From NCBI GenBank assembly GCA_023388175.1, contig JAEWGT010000011.1, positions 186,001-250,000 on the forward strand: a stretch of DNA of 64,000 nt, in the 5' to 3' direction. Source of the stretch: Pseudomonadota bacterium (lineage in GTDB: Bacteria > Pseudomonadota > Alphaproteobacteria > Rhizobiales > Devosiaceae). The translations under genes were made by a program, and so were the position numbers. Shown here piece by piece: positions 7,637 to 15,972 of the stretch. Within the stretch, counting starts at the first letter, position 1. Every line of letters starts with the position of its first letter. The notes under the pieces were generated by a model, which was not told the DNA's origin, searched no databases, and was given only the letters and a program-made list of their open reading frames with translations.

Positions 7637-8583
7637 GGCGTCACCTCATACAGCCCCCGAATATGCGGCCCCTTGGGCACGATGCCATTGGGATTGAGCG
7701 ACTTGATCGAATAATAGCCGCGCTTGATATGGTCGATATCGACAGTCTCCCGCACGCCGGGAATGTCGAGCACGCGCAGCATATAGGCGGAGAGGTTCGG
7801 GTAGTCGGCAATGCGTTTGAGATTGGTCTTGAACAGGCCATGATAGGCCGCATCGAACCGCACCAGCGTGACGAAGGCGCGAATATCGGTCTCGGTCAGC
7901 GCATCGCCGAACAGATAGCGCTTCCCCTCCAGCCTGCCTTCGAGCATGTCGAGCGCCTCGAACACGTCATTGAACGCCTCGTCATAGGCGAGCTGCGTCG
8001 TGGCGAACCCGGCGCGATAGACGCCATTGTTGAGGCGCGGATAGATATAGTCGTTGAGCGCGTCAATCTCGCTGCGCAGGGCGTCGGGGTAGAGGTCCAC
8101 CGCATCGCTCGCCAGCGCCCCAAATCCCGAATTGAGCATGCGCAGGATATCGGCACTCTCATTGTTGACGATGGTATTTCTATGCTTGTCCCACAGCACG
8201 GGTACGGTGGCGCGACCGCTGATCTGCGGGTCGGCCCTGGTGTAGATTTCATGCATGTAGCTGGCGCCGTTGACGGGATCTGCACCGGCGAAACGCCAGC
8301 CCTGATCACCGATTTCCGGCTCCACGATGGACACGGAGATCATGTCCTCCAGCCCCTTGAGCGTGCGCCCGATCAGCGTGCGTGAAGCCCATGGGCAGAT
8401 CAGCGCCACATAGAGGTGGTAGCGACCGGGCTCGGCCTTGAACCCGGCCTCGCCGGTCGGGCCCGCGCTGCCATCGGGTGTCACCCAATGGCGAAAACTC
8501 GATGTCTGGCGCACAAAGCCGCCCTTGTCGTCCTTGGCCTGCACCGGCTGCCAGTTCGCGGACCACTTGCCGTTGACAAGCAT
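7633..8583 (-). CDS. yqjG: Glutathionyl-hydroquinone reductase (YqjG/ECM4-like)
   Basis: Xi-class glutathione transferase that uses glutathione to reduce S-glutathionyl-hydroquinones. The 316-residue protein carries the CPWASR active site with Cys63, the same position as in E. coli YqjG, in the text YHLYVALICPWA. The thioredoxin-like domain has TVPVLWDKHRNTIVNNES, the glutathione-binding VP and ES residues. The helical domain includes LFGDALTETDIRAFVTLVRFD. It follows the VOC gene after only 3 nt and overlaps the esterase remnant by 4 nt, so all three form one operon. Its role in aromatic or quinone stress is supported by this context. Confidence 0.92.
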   Translation of the reverse strand: MLVNGKWSANWQPVQAKDDKGGFVRQTSSFRHWVTPDGSAGPTGEAGFKAEPGRYHLYVALICPWASRTLIGRTLKGLEDMISVSIVEPEIGDQGWRFAGADPVNGASYMHEIYTRADPQISGRATVPVLWDKHRNTIVNNESADILRMLNSGFGALASDAVDLYPDALRSEIDALNDYIYPRLNNGVYRAGFATTQLAYDEAFNDVFEALDMLEGRLEGKRYLFGDALTETDIRAFVTLVRFDAAYHGLFKTNLKRIADYPNLSAYMLRVLDIPGVRETVDIDHIKRGYYSIKSLNPNGIVPKGPHIRGLYEVTP

Positions 8584-8586
8584 GGT

Positions 8587-9417
8587 TCAGGCCTCCGGAT
8601 CGATACCGAGCGCGATCTCCAGACCCCATGGGTCCTTGATCGTGGTTTCGTTCGACTGCGCGCGGGACAGAATGTCGGCGCGCTGCTGGTCGCTATCCAG
8701 CACCAGCTCGAACCCGACCAGACCCGTCCGATTGGCTTCGATGGGGCCAGCCCCGCGGCTCGACCAGATATTGGTGGCCAGCTGGTGATGATAGCCGCCT
8801 GCGCCGTAAAAGCTCGCACCCGGATAATGGGCGGTGATGTCGGTGCCCAGCACGCCGGAATAGAAGGGCTCGGCAAGACTGTTGTCGCCCACCTGCAGGT
8901 GCATATGTCCCACGAACAATCCGTCAGGCGCGGCGTCGTAGCTGTTCTGCGGCTCAAGATCGAGCAGGGCGGGAATGTCCAGTTGCTCGGTGGACATGGA
9001 GATGGTCTTGCCATCCGTGCTCCATTCGGAACGCGGCCGGTCCTGATAGACCTCGATGCCATTGCCTTCCGGATCATGCAGATAGACCGCCTCGCTGACG
9101 AGGTGGTCAGAGGCGCCATCGACGGGAATGCGTTCGGCGGCGACGTGGCGCAGCCACGCGCCAAGGCTCTCGCGGCTGGGCATCAGAAAGGCGGTGTGGA
9201 ACAGACCGGCCGAGCGCGGGTCGCGCTGTGCAAGGCTGTCATTGCCGCGCAGTTCCAGCAGCGGCTTGTCGCCGACGCCAAGGCGCAGCGTGTTGCCGTC
9301 GCGGCCCAGATCGGCAAGGCCGAGCAGGTGCCGATAATAATCTGCGACGGTGTCGAGCTGGCGCACATTGAGCGTCACCATGCCGATCTGCATGGGCGCG
9401 GTCGAATATCGGGACAT
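8587..9417 (-). CDS. VOC-family catechol-2,3-dioxygenase-like protein
   Basis: A 276-residue protein made of two vicinal-oxygen-chelate halves (about 10-125 and 165-270). Candidate metal ligands are His in LFHTAFLMP, Glu in DPEGNGIEVYQDRP, and His in GHMHLQVGD. It resembles Bacillus CatE/MhqA/MhqO-type ring-cleavage proteins, which act in catechol and quinone detoxification. The true substrate is not known. The ATG at 9417 sits behind a short stretch with an AGGAG-like sequence. It is the first gene of an operon with the hydroquinone reductase. An inverted repeat about 80 bp upstream could be an operator. Confidence 0.85.
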   Translation of the reverse strand: MSRYSTAPMQIGMVTLNVRQLDTVADYYRHLLGLADLGRDGNTLRLGVGDKPLLELRGNDSLAQRDPRSAGLFHTAFLMPSRESLGAWLRHVAAERIPVDGASDHLVSEAVYLHDPEGNGIEVYQDRPRSEWSTDGKTISMSTEQLDIPALLDLEPQNSYDAAPDGLFVGHMHLQVGDNSLAEPFYSGVLGTDITAHYPGASFYGAGGYHHQLATNIWSSRGAGPIEANRTGLVGFELVLDSDQQRADILSRAQSNETTIKDPWGLEIALGIDPEA

Positions 9418-9495
9418 GGCATTTCTCCTGAAGGCGCCAAAGCGCTGCTGCCCGGAAGATGCCCTTTCCGATCTGCTCTTTAAAGTGAACGCTGA

Positions 9496-9510
9496 CGAAC
9501 GTGTCGTTCG
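9496..9510. promoter_or_regulatory. Possible operator upstream of the quinone-detoxification operon
   Basis: Inverted repeat CGAACG-TGT-CGTTCG, located 79-93 bp before the VOC gene start in the 100-bp gap after moaB. MarR- or HxlR-type repressors of such operons bind palindromes of this size. No regulator gene is adjacent, so the assignment is tentative. Confidence 0.3.
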
Positions 9511-9517
9511 CTAGATG

Positions 9518-10054
9518 TTACCGTTCGGCCAGGCGCGGAATGATTTCCACGAAATTGCAGGGCTTGTGCCGATAGTCGAGCTGGTGGGTCAGAATGCCCT
9601 CCCAGGCATCGCGGCAGGCCCCGCGCGAGCCGGGCAGGCAGAAAACGAAGGTTTCCCCGATCAGTCCTGCCGTCGCCCGCGATTGCAGCGACGAAGTGCC
9701 CACCGTCGTCGCCGAATATTGGTGGAACAGCACCGAAAACCCCTCCATCCGCTTGTCGAACAGCGGCTCCACCGCCTCGGGCGTCACGTCGCGGCCAGTA
9801 AAGCCGGTGCCACCTGTCGTCAGCACCACGTCGACCTCGGGATTGGCGACGAGCGCCTGTAGCCCGGCGCGAATAAGCTGAACATCGTCGCGGATCACCT
9901 GCCGCGAAAAGCAGGCATGGCCATCGCCCTCAAGCAGCGATTGCAGCAGTGCCCCGCCCTTGTCGGTCTCCAGCGTTCTGGTGTCGGACACGGCAATGAT
10001 GGCGATGGAGAGCGGTTTGAACGCGCGATCCTCAAATCTTTCCGTTTTGAACAT
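9518..10054 (-). CDS. moaB: Molybdenum cofactor biosynthesis protein MoaB
   Basis: MoaB/MogA-family protein of 178 residues that binds molybdopterin and takes part in its adenylation for molybdenum cofactor synthesis. The core begins IAIIAVSDTRTLETDKGG, followed by the family glycine motif VVLTTGGTGFTGRDVTPEAV and the C-terminal FCLPGSRGACRDAWEGIL. Length and motifs fit the family. Its start lies 23 nt inside the end of the upstream MFS gene, so translation is probably coupled. No other moa/moe genes are nearby. Confidence 0.92.
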   Translation of the reverse strand: MFKTERFEDRAFKPLSIAIIAVSDTRTLETDKGGALLQSLLEGDGHACFSRQVIRDDVQLIRAGLQALVANPEVDVVLTTGGTGFTGRDVTPEAVEPLFDKRMEGFSVLFHQYSATTVGTSSLQSRATAGLIGETFVFCLPGSRGACRDAWEGILTHQLDYRHKPCNFVEIIPRLAER

Positions 10055-11357
10055 CGTCGTCTCCCCTGGCTGTCTCGATCAGTTCGTCAGGCACCGGCGC
10101 TTCGTCCTGGTTCACGCTGTCCTCGTCGTCACTATCACCGCGCGGGTCAAGCGCAAGCGTTTCCGGCGTGGTCAGCTTGTCGCTGACCGGCTGGAAGGGC
10201 TGGCGATAGGCTGCGTCGAGCCCCTTGCGCATCCGCATGCGCAGATAGGCCGTGCCGGCCAGCGCGCCGTGGAAAGTGGCGGTGACGACAAACAGGCCAA
10301 CCGGGCTCCATGCGCCCATGATCAGCGAGGCGACAGTGGGGCCGATGGCGAGGCCGACACCCAGAATGAGCAGCATGCCTCCGGCAATCTTGGCAAAATC
10401 ACCATCCTTGGCAAAGTCGTTGGCATGGGCCACCGCCACCGCATAGATCGGGTTGGCGGCAAAACCATAAGCGGCGAACAGCACATACATGAGCCACCCC
10501 GCTTCCGGGTTGATGATCGCCGTCAGCGCTCCCACCACTGCGGCAAAACCCGAGAGACCGATCAGCACCAGTCTCCGGTCGATGCGGTCGGACAGCCGCC
10601 CGAATGGCACCTGTGCCACCGCCCCCAGAATGGCGGCGATGGCAAAGAGCAGCGCGATGCCGCTGGCGTCGAGCCCCTGTTCATAGCCATAGACCGGGGC
10701 CAGCGTGCCGAATGCGCCATTGGCCATGCCCACTGAAAAAGCGGCAATCGCGGCGACCGGCGAGGTGCGGTACAACAGCCCGATGTCCAGCTTGGCCGAT
10801 TGCAGTGGCTTGGGCTGCGGACTCGACGTGAGCGCGGTGGGCAAAACGGCGCAGATGAAGCTGATCGCCCCGACAATGAAGGGGATATAGCCGGCCGTGC
10901 CGGTGACCGACATGGCGATCTGGCCCAATGTCGAAGCGGCCATGTTGATGGTGACATAGATCGAGAAGATCGTACCGCGGCTCTTGTTGTCGGCGACTTC
11001 GTTGAGCCAGCTTTCGACGATCATCGCCGCACCGGCAAAACAGAAGCCGCTGAGCGCGCGCAGCAGGATCCAGCTGACGTCGTTGATCCAGAGCAGGTTG
11101 AGCAGGATGGTGATCGTGCCGATGGCAGCCATCACGGAGAAGGCACGGATATGGCCAACCTTGCGCACCACCAGCGGCACGGTGAGCGAGCCGGCGACGA
11201 AACCCACCGACCACCCGGTGCCGATCAGGCCCAGCGCCAACAGGGAAAAACCCTCCTCAGCGCCGCGCACCGAGAGCAACAGTCCCTGCAAGCCGCCGCC
11301 GAACATCAGCAGGGCCGAACCAAGGAAAAGGGCATAAATCTTGATGACGGAAGCCAT
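10032..11357 (-). CDS. MFS transporter, YcaD-like
   Basis: Twelve-helix major-facilitator transporter of 441 residues in the inner membrane. It begins directly with a hydrophobic segment (YALFLGSALLMFGGGLQGLL), contains the motif-A-like loop FGRLSDRIDRRLVL between helices 8 and 9, and FAGAAMIVESWLNEVADNKSRG, a segment typical of YcaD/UMF-type carriers. The last about 60 residues are a cytoplasmic acidic tail (RGDSDDEDSVNQDEAP). The substrate is unknown. It overlaps moaB by 23 nt, but a functional link to molybdenum is not shown. Confidence 0.85.
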   Translation of the reverse strand: MASVIKIYALFLGSALLMFGGGLQGLLLSVRGAEEGFSLLALGLIGTGWSVGFVAGSLTVPLVVRKVGHIRAFSVMAAIGTITILLNLLWINDVSWILLRALSGFCFAGAAMIVESWLNEVADNKSRGTIFSIYVTINMAASTLGQIAMSVTGTAGYIPFIVGAISFICAVLPTALTSSPQPKPLQSAKLDIGLLYRTSPVAAIAAFSVGMANGAFGTLAPVYGYEQGLDASGIALLFAIAAILGAVAQVPFGRLSDRIDRRLVLIGLSGFAAVVGALTAIINPEAGWLMYVLFAAYGFAANPIYAVAVAHANDFAKDGDFAKIAGGMLLILGVGLAIGPTVASLIMGAWSPVGLFVVTATFHGALAGTAYLRMRMRKGLDAAYRQPFQPVSDKLTTPETLALDPRGDSDDEDSVNQDEAPVPDELIETARGDDDVQNGKI

Positions 11358-11550
11358 GAGAGTGCGGGCCTTCGCTAGTGTGGTCTTTGCTGCAAATCAG
11401 TCGAACACGACCATAGCGTGGCAAGCTTTGAAACATAGCCCCGAAATCGGGTCTGATTTTGAGGACAGGGAGCCCCGATCCAGTCCCTCAAAGGGGGAGG
11501 GGCAAATCCGGGCTCACGAACATTGACCGAAAAACTGCAAATTGATCAGC

Positions 11551-12357
11551 CTATATCAGCCCCAGCGCATCCGCCTTTGCCTTGAGGCTCAGCAGATCCC
11601 GCCATGCCTGCTGCTTGGCGGCCGGGTTCCGCAGCAGATAGGCCGGATGCAGCGTCGGCAGGGCTTCCACCTGATGGTTGCCGATGGACACGTCCTGCCA
11701 TTTGCCGCGCATCTTGATAATGCCGTTCGTGGTCTTGAACACGGTCTGCATCGCCGGGCCGCCCAGCGTCATCACCAGTTTCGGCGCCACCAGCTCCACC
11801 TGCCGGTTGAGGAAAGGCAGGCACAGTTCCATTTCCTCTGGCGTCGGCGTGCGATTGCCGGGTGGACGCCAGGGCACTGTATTGGCGATATAGACCAGTG
11901 AGCGGTCCAGCCCGATAGCGGCCAACATCCGGTCGAGCAATTGCCCCGAGCGGCCGACGAATGGCTTGCCCTGCCGGTCTTCCTCCGCGCCCGGCGCTTC
12001 GCCGATCAGCATGATTTTCGCCTCCGGGTTGCCATCGGCAAACACCAGTTGCGTGGCGCGGAATTTCAGGCCGCAACCATTGTAATCGTTGAGGATTTTC
12101 TGCAGCTCATCGAGCGAGGCCGCCGATCCGGCGAGCTGACGTGCTTCGCTGGGATCGCCGCCGACCGGCCCGGTCGGCTGCGGCAGGGGCGCGGCCTGCG
12201 GCGCTGTCGCGCGGGGCGGCATGCTGGCCGGGGCAGGGGGCTTCTGCGCAAACCGATCGACCGGCTCCTCGCCCACGGCGATATCCACACCGGCGGCCCG
12301 ATACCAGTCGAGCACCGACAGCATTTCGGCGTTGTTGAGCGAGCGATCTTGAGACAT
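11551..12357 (-). CDS. Family-4-like uracil-DNA glycosylase
   Basis: Excises uracil from DNA in base-excision repair. Residues 1-90 are a low-complexity Pro/Ala linker; the catalytic domain follows. Motif A is GEAPGAEEDRQGKPFVGRSG, and motif B is LHPAYLLRNP with the catalytic-pocket His. Family 4 enzymes normally hold a [4Fe-4S] cluster with four Cys; here only two of the four equivalents are seen (Cys in NGCGLK and in MELCLPF), while the position before RPPGNR is Trp. The start at 12357 (MSQDRS) was preferred over an upstream in-frame ATG at 12411, which lies in the promoter zone shared with the divergent ETF-QO gene. Confidence 0.87.
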   Translation of the reverse strand: MSQDRSLNNAEMLSVLDWYRAAGVDIAVGEEPVDRFAQKPPAPASMPPRATAPQAAPLPQPTGPVGGDPSEARQLAGSAASLDELQKILNDYNGCGLKFRATQLVFADGNPEAKIMLIGEAPGAEEDRQGKPFVGRSGQLLDRMLAAIGLDRSLVYIANTVPWRPPGNRTPTPEEMELCLPFLNRQVELVAPKLVMTLGGPAMQTVFKTTNGIIKMRGKWQDVSIGNHQVEALPTLHPAYLLRNPAAKQQAWRDLLSLKAKADALGLI

Positions 12358-12423
12358 TGATCCCGTTATGTCACACCCCGGAACGGGCGGAAAGTCGCGC
12401 CCGGGCCCCAAAGGTGTTTTCGC

Positions 12424-14076
12424 ATGGCAGATGCCGGCAATCGTGAAGTGCTGTCCACAGATGTGCTGATCGTCGGCGCCGGACCCTCAGGTCTTGCCGC
12501 CGCGATCCGGCTGAAACAGCGCCATCCCGACATTGCCGTGACCGTCGTCGAAAAGGCCGCGGAAATAGGCGGCCACATAATTTCCGGCGCTGTCATGGAC
12601 CCGGTGGGCCTCGATGCGCTCATCCCCGACTGGCGGCTCAAAAATGCCCCTGTTGGCCCCGATGTGCTGAAGGACTCCTATCATTTCCTCACCGCCAAGG
12701 GGGATTTCACCTTCCCCCACTTCATGATCCCCCCGCAGATGCGGACCAGGGGCGGCGTCATCGTCAGCCTGGGCGATCTGGTGCGCTGGCTGGGCGAACA
12801 GGCGAGCGAACTGGGCGTGGATATTTTTCCGATGACCGCCGCCGTCGATGTATTGCGGGAAGGGGACGGGCCCGTTCGCGGCATCATCACAGGCGATCTC
12901 GGCCGTGACCGCGAGGGCAATCCGAAATCAGGCTTTGCCGAGGGCATTGCGCTGGAAGCCAGATATACCCTGATCGCCGAAGGCGCGCGCGGATCGCTGG
13001 CGAAGAAGATCATTGGCGAATTTGCCCTGGATCGCAATTCCAGCCCGCAGAAATACGGCCTCGGCATCAAGGAAGTCTGGGAAATTCCCGCGGAAAAGCA
13101 CCAGCCCGGCAAGGTCGATCATTATCTGGGCTTCCCCCTCGATAATGGCACGGATGGCGGCGGCTTCGCCTATCATGCGCAGGACCGCAAACTCTATCTG
13201 GGCTATGTGGTCCATCTCGATTACGCCGACCCGACCCTGTCGCCCTTCGGCGAGTTTCAGCGGTTCAAGACCCACAAGTCCATTGCGCCATTGCTCGAAG
13301 GCGCAACCCGGATCAGCTATGGCGCACGGGCTCTGGCGGCGGGCGGCTTGCAGGCCCTTCCCGATCTGGCCTTTGCCGGTGGCGGGCTGATCGGCTGCGC
13401 GGCCGGCTTCATGAACGCGCCGCGCCTCAAGGCCATCCACAATGCCATCCTGTCCGGCATCGGCGCGGCAGATGCTGTCGGTGCGGCCATCGCGGAGGGC
13501 CGTCAACATGATGTGATCGCCGGCTTCGACCATCGCATCCTCTCCACCGGCATTGAAAAGGAACTGCGCGGCGTCCGCAATCTGAAGCCGCTCTGGTCGC
13601 GTTTCGGCACGCTTGCCGGCGCTGCCCTGGGTGGCTTCGACATGTGGTGCCAGGCCATCCTGCGCTTTTCGCCCTTTGGCACAATGCGCTGGACCACGCC
13701 GGACGCGGCCAGGCTGAAACCCATTGCCGATGTCACCCCGCGCCAATATGCCAGACCGGACGGGAAAACCACATTCGACCGCGCTTCCTCGGTTTTCCTG
13801 GCCAATCTGGCCCATGACGAAGACCAGCCCGTCCATCTGAAACTGGCCGATCCGACCGTTCCGGTGCGGGAAAATCTGCCGCGCTTCGGCGAGCCCGCAC
13901 CGCTTTATTGCCCGGCAGGCGTATATGAAATGTCGGCAGAAAATGGCGCACCGGTGTTCCGCATCCATGCCGCCAATTGCGTGCATTGCAAGACCTGCGA
14001 CATCAAGGATCCGGCCCGAAACATTACCTGGGTGCCGCCCGAAGGCGGTAGCGGACCCAATTACAGCGGAATGTGA
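12424..14076 (+). CDS. Electron transfer flavoprotein-ubiquinone oxidoreductase
   Basis: Membrane-associated FAD and [4Fe-4S] enzyme (550 residues, normal length) that passes electrons from reduced ETF, coming from fatty-acid and amino-acid oxidation, to ubiquinone. The FAD-binding motif is DVLIVGAGPSGLAAAIRLK near residue 13. The iron-sulfur cluster ligands are at the C-terminus: CPAG, followed by CVHCKTCDIKDP. The end NITWVPPEGG is diagnostic of ETF-QO. It is divergent from the uracil-DNA glycosylase, an arrangement seen in other Hyphomicrobiales. Confidence 0.95.
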   Translation: MADAGNREVLSTDVLIVGAGPSGLAAAIRLKQRHPDIAVTVVEKAAEIGGHIISGAVMDPVGLDALIPDWRLKNAPVGPDVLKDSYHFLTAKGDFTFPHFMIPPQMRTRGGVIVSLGDLVRWLGEQASELGVDIFPMTAAVDVLREGDGPVRGIITGDLGRDREGNPKSGFAEGIALEARYTLIAEGARGSLAKKIIGEFALDRNSSPQKYGLGIKEVWEIPAEKHQPGKVDHYLGFPLDNGTDGGGFAYHAQDRKLYLGYVVHLDYADPTLSPFGEFQRFKTHKSIAPLLEGATRISYGARALAAGGLQALPDLAFAGGGLIGCAAGFMNAPRLKAIHNAILSGIGAADAVGAAIAEGRQHDVIAGFDHRILSTGIEKELRGVRNLKPLWSRFGTLAGAALGGFDMWCQAILRFSPFGTMRWTTPDAARLKPIADVTPRQYARPDGKTTFDRASSVFLANLAHDEDQPVHLKLADPTVPVRENLPRFGEPAPLYCPAGVYEMSAENGAPVFRIHAANCVHCKTCDIKDPARNITWVPPEGGSGPNYSGM

Positions 14077-14166
14077 CGGCGAACATAATCTGGCAGTCTT
14101 GCGGCGCGGTCCCAAAACGGACAATCTTTGCGCCGATTTGCTGTCGGCAAGACGATTTAAGAGTGT

Positions 14167-14215
14167 AGCGCTTCCGGGCCCGACAAGTGGCCTCCGCTTT
14201 CACCGGAACTGCTCT
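14167..14215. repeat. Dispersed palindromic element, copy 1
   Basis: Imperfect palindrome of 49 nt. Read on the minus strand it starts GAGCAGTTCCGGTGAAAGCG and ends CCCGGAAGCGCT. It aligns along its whole length with the element at 19961-20008. Similar short palindromes are common between genes in Hyphomicrobiales genomes. Confidence 0.5.
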
Positions 14216-14232
14216 AGGGAGAAGTCTGTCAC

Positions 14233-15966
14233 GTGACCCTGTTTTCAATTCGCCGGGCCTTGCCCGTGCTCGCGGCAGCGATACTGGCCCTGACGGCCGC
14301 GCCGGCTGCGGCGCAGTTCGATGCGGGCATGCGGTTGCAGGAAGCCACGCGCGACCTGCTCAAACTGTTCCGCCCGTCCATATCCGGCTCCTATATGGCC
14401 GGCCAGCAGGCAATCAAGGACTTGCGGACCGACGAAGCCGCCCGTTTCTTCAATGACGCGGCCCAGGCCGATTGGGACAATCCGGTTCTCGTTGAGCGCG
14501 CCTATGTGGCGCTGGCTGCTGATGGACAGATCGGCCAGGCAGCCACCACGGCTCGGCGCATGCTGGAACTCGACCCCGGCAACCAGCTCGCCGAGCTGGT
14601 GGTGGCCACCGAGGCGCTCAAGGAGCGACGCTATAACGCCGCCGTGCGCCGGTTGGATAATGTCTCGGAAGACAGTTTCAGCGGCATCACCGCCGGCATC
14701 CTGCGCGCCTGGGCCCTGGTAGGCGAGGGCAAGACCAGCGAAGCCGACACGGTCATGTCACGGCTCGGCAGTCGCGGACTTGAAGATTTTCTGGTCTTCC
14801 ACCGCGCGCTGATGAACGAGGCCGCGGGCAATGCTGAGGCAGCGCTGACGCTGGCGCAGCGCGCCTATGATGTGGAGCCCTATGTGGCCCGCATTGCCGA
14901 AGTGTATGCGCGCATGCTGGCCAATTCCGGCGACTTCGCTGCGGCGCGCGATGTGCTGGATGAATTTGAGGCCCAGGGCCTGACCCATGCCGTCATCCGC
15001 AATGTGCGACAGGCCGTGGATGCGGACAGGCGCCCCGGTGTGTTCACCACCAGCGTTCAGGTCGGCGCCGCCGAAATGTTCCACGGCATCGGTGTCGCCC
15101 TGTCGCGCGATGGCAGCATGGATCTTGCGCTGGTCTTCCTGCGTCTTGGCGTCTATCTGGACCCCGCCTCCGATGTCATCGCGCTGGCGCTCGGGCAATT
15201 GCTCGACAGCGGTGGTCAGCATGAAATGGCCAATGCCGTCTATGATGCCATCCCCGCCAAGTCGCCGCTCAAGCCGACCGCCGTGGTGCGGGTCGCCCAG
15301 AATCTCGATGCCATGGGCGACCGGGCCGAGGCCATCAGGCGCCTTGGCAATATCGTGGCCACGCGCCCCGACGACCTCGATGCCGTTTCGGTGCTGGGCG
15401 ATCTCCACCGCTATGACGAAAACTACCTGGAAGCGGCCAAGGCCTATAGCGACGCCATCAACATCACCGGCGGTACGTCCCCGGCCGACTGGCGCTTCTT
15501 CTATGTGCGCGGCATTGCCTATGAACGCGCCAAGGAATGGCCGCTGGCCGAAGCCGACTTCAAGCGGGCGCTGGAACTCAATCCCAACCAGCCGCAGGTG
15601 CTCAACTATCTCGGCTATAGCTGGATCGACATGGATATGCACCTCGAAGAGGCGCTGGAAATGATCGAAACCGCGGTCGAGGCGCAGCCCATGGATGGCT
15701 ATATCGTCGATTCGCTGGGCTGGGCCTTCTACAAGCTGGATCGGATCGATGAAGCGGTGGAAACGCTGGAACGGGCAGTGATGCTGCTGCCCAGCGACCC
15801 CGAAATCAACGATCACCTGGGCGACGCCTATTGGAAAGCCGGACGCAAGCTCGAAGCGCGTTTCCAGTGGAACATTGCCCGCTCGGTCGATACGACCGGC
15901 AATGTGGTCGAGCGCGCCGAAGCCAAGCTGGCCGAGGGGCTGACGCCGAAGAACGAGTCCGAATAG
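14233..15966 (+). CDS. Exported tetratricopeptide-repeat protein
   Basis: A 577-residue protein with an N-terminal signal peptide (RRALPVLAAAILALTAAPAAAQ) followed by repeated helical TPR units throughout. The clearest units are at about 400-540, for example ADFKRALELNPNQPQVLNYL and ETLERAVMLLPSDPEINDHL. TPR arrays are protein-protein interaction scaffolds, and this one would sit in the periplasm or at the outer membrane. The start is a GTG at 14233 with GGGAGA upstream. Its position between ETF-QO and ispE is conserved in related bacteria. The specific partner is unknown. The ispE start follows after 6 nt. Confidence 0.85.
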   Translation: MTLFSIRRALPVLAAAILALTAAPAAAQFDAGMRLQEATRDLLKLFRPSISGSYMAGQQAIKDLRTDEAARFFNDAAQADWDNPVLVERAYVALAADGQIGQAATTARRMLELDPGNQLAELVVATEALKERRYNAAVRRLDNVSEDSFSGITAGILRAWALVGEGKTSEADTVMSRLGSRGLEDFLVFHRALMNEAAGNAEAALTLAQRAYDVEPYVARIAEVYARMLANSGDFAAARDVLDEFEAQGLTHAVIRNVRQAVDADRRPGVFTTSVQVGAAEMFHGIGVALSRDGSMDLALVFLRLGVYLDPASDVIALALGQLLDSGGQHEMANAVYDAIPAKSPLKPTAVVRVAQNLDAMGDRAEAIRRLGNIVATRPDDLDAVSVLGDLHRYDENYLEAAKAYSDAINITGGTSPADWRFFYVRGIAYERAKEWPLAEADFKRALELNPNQPQVLNYLGYSWIDMDMHLEEALEMIETAVEAQPMDGYIVDSLGWAFYKLDRIDEAVETLERAVMLLPSDPEINDHLGDAYWKAGRKLEARFQWNIARSVDTTGNVVERAEAKLAEGLTPKNESE

Positions 15967-15972
15967 ACCTTG

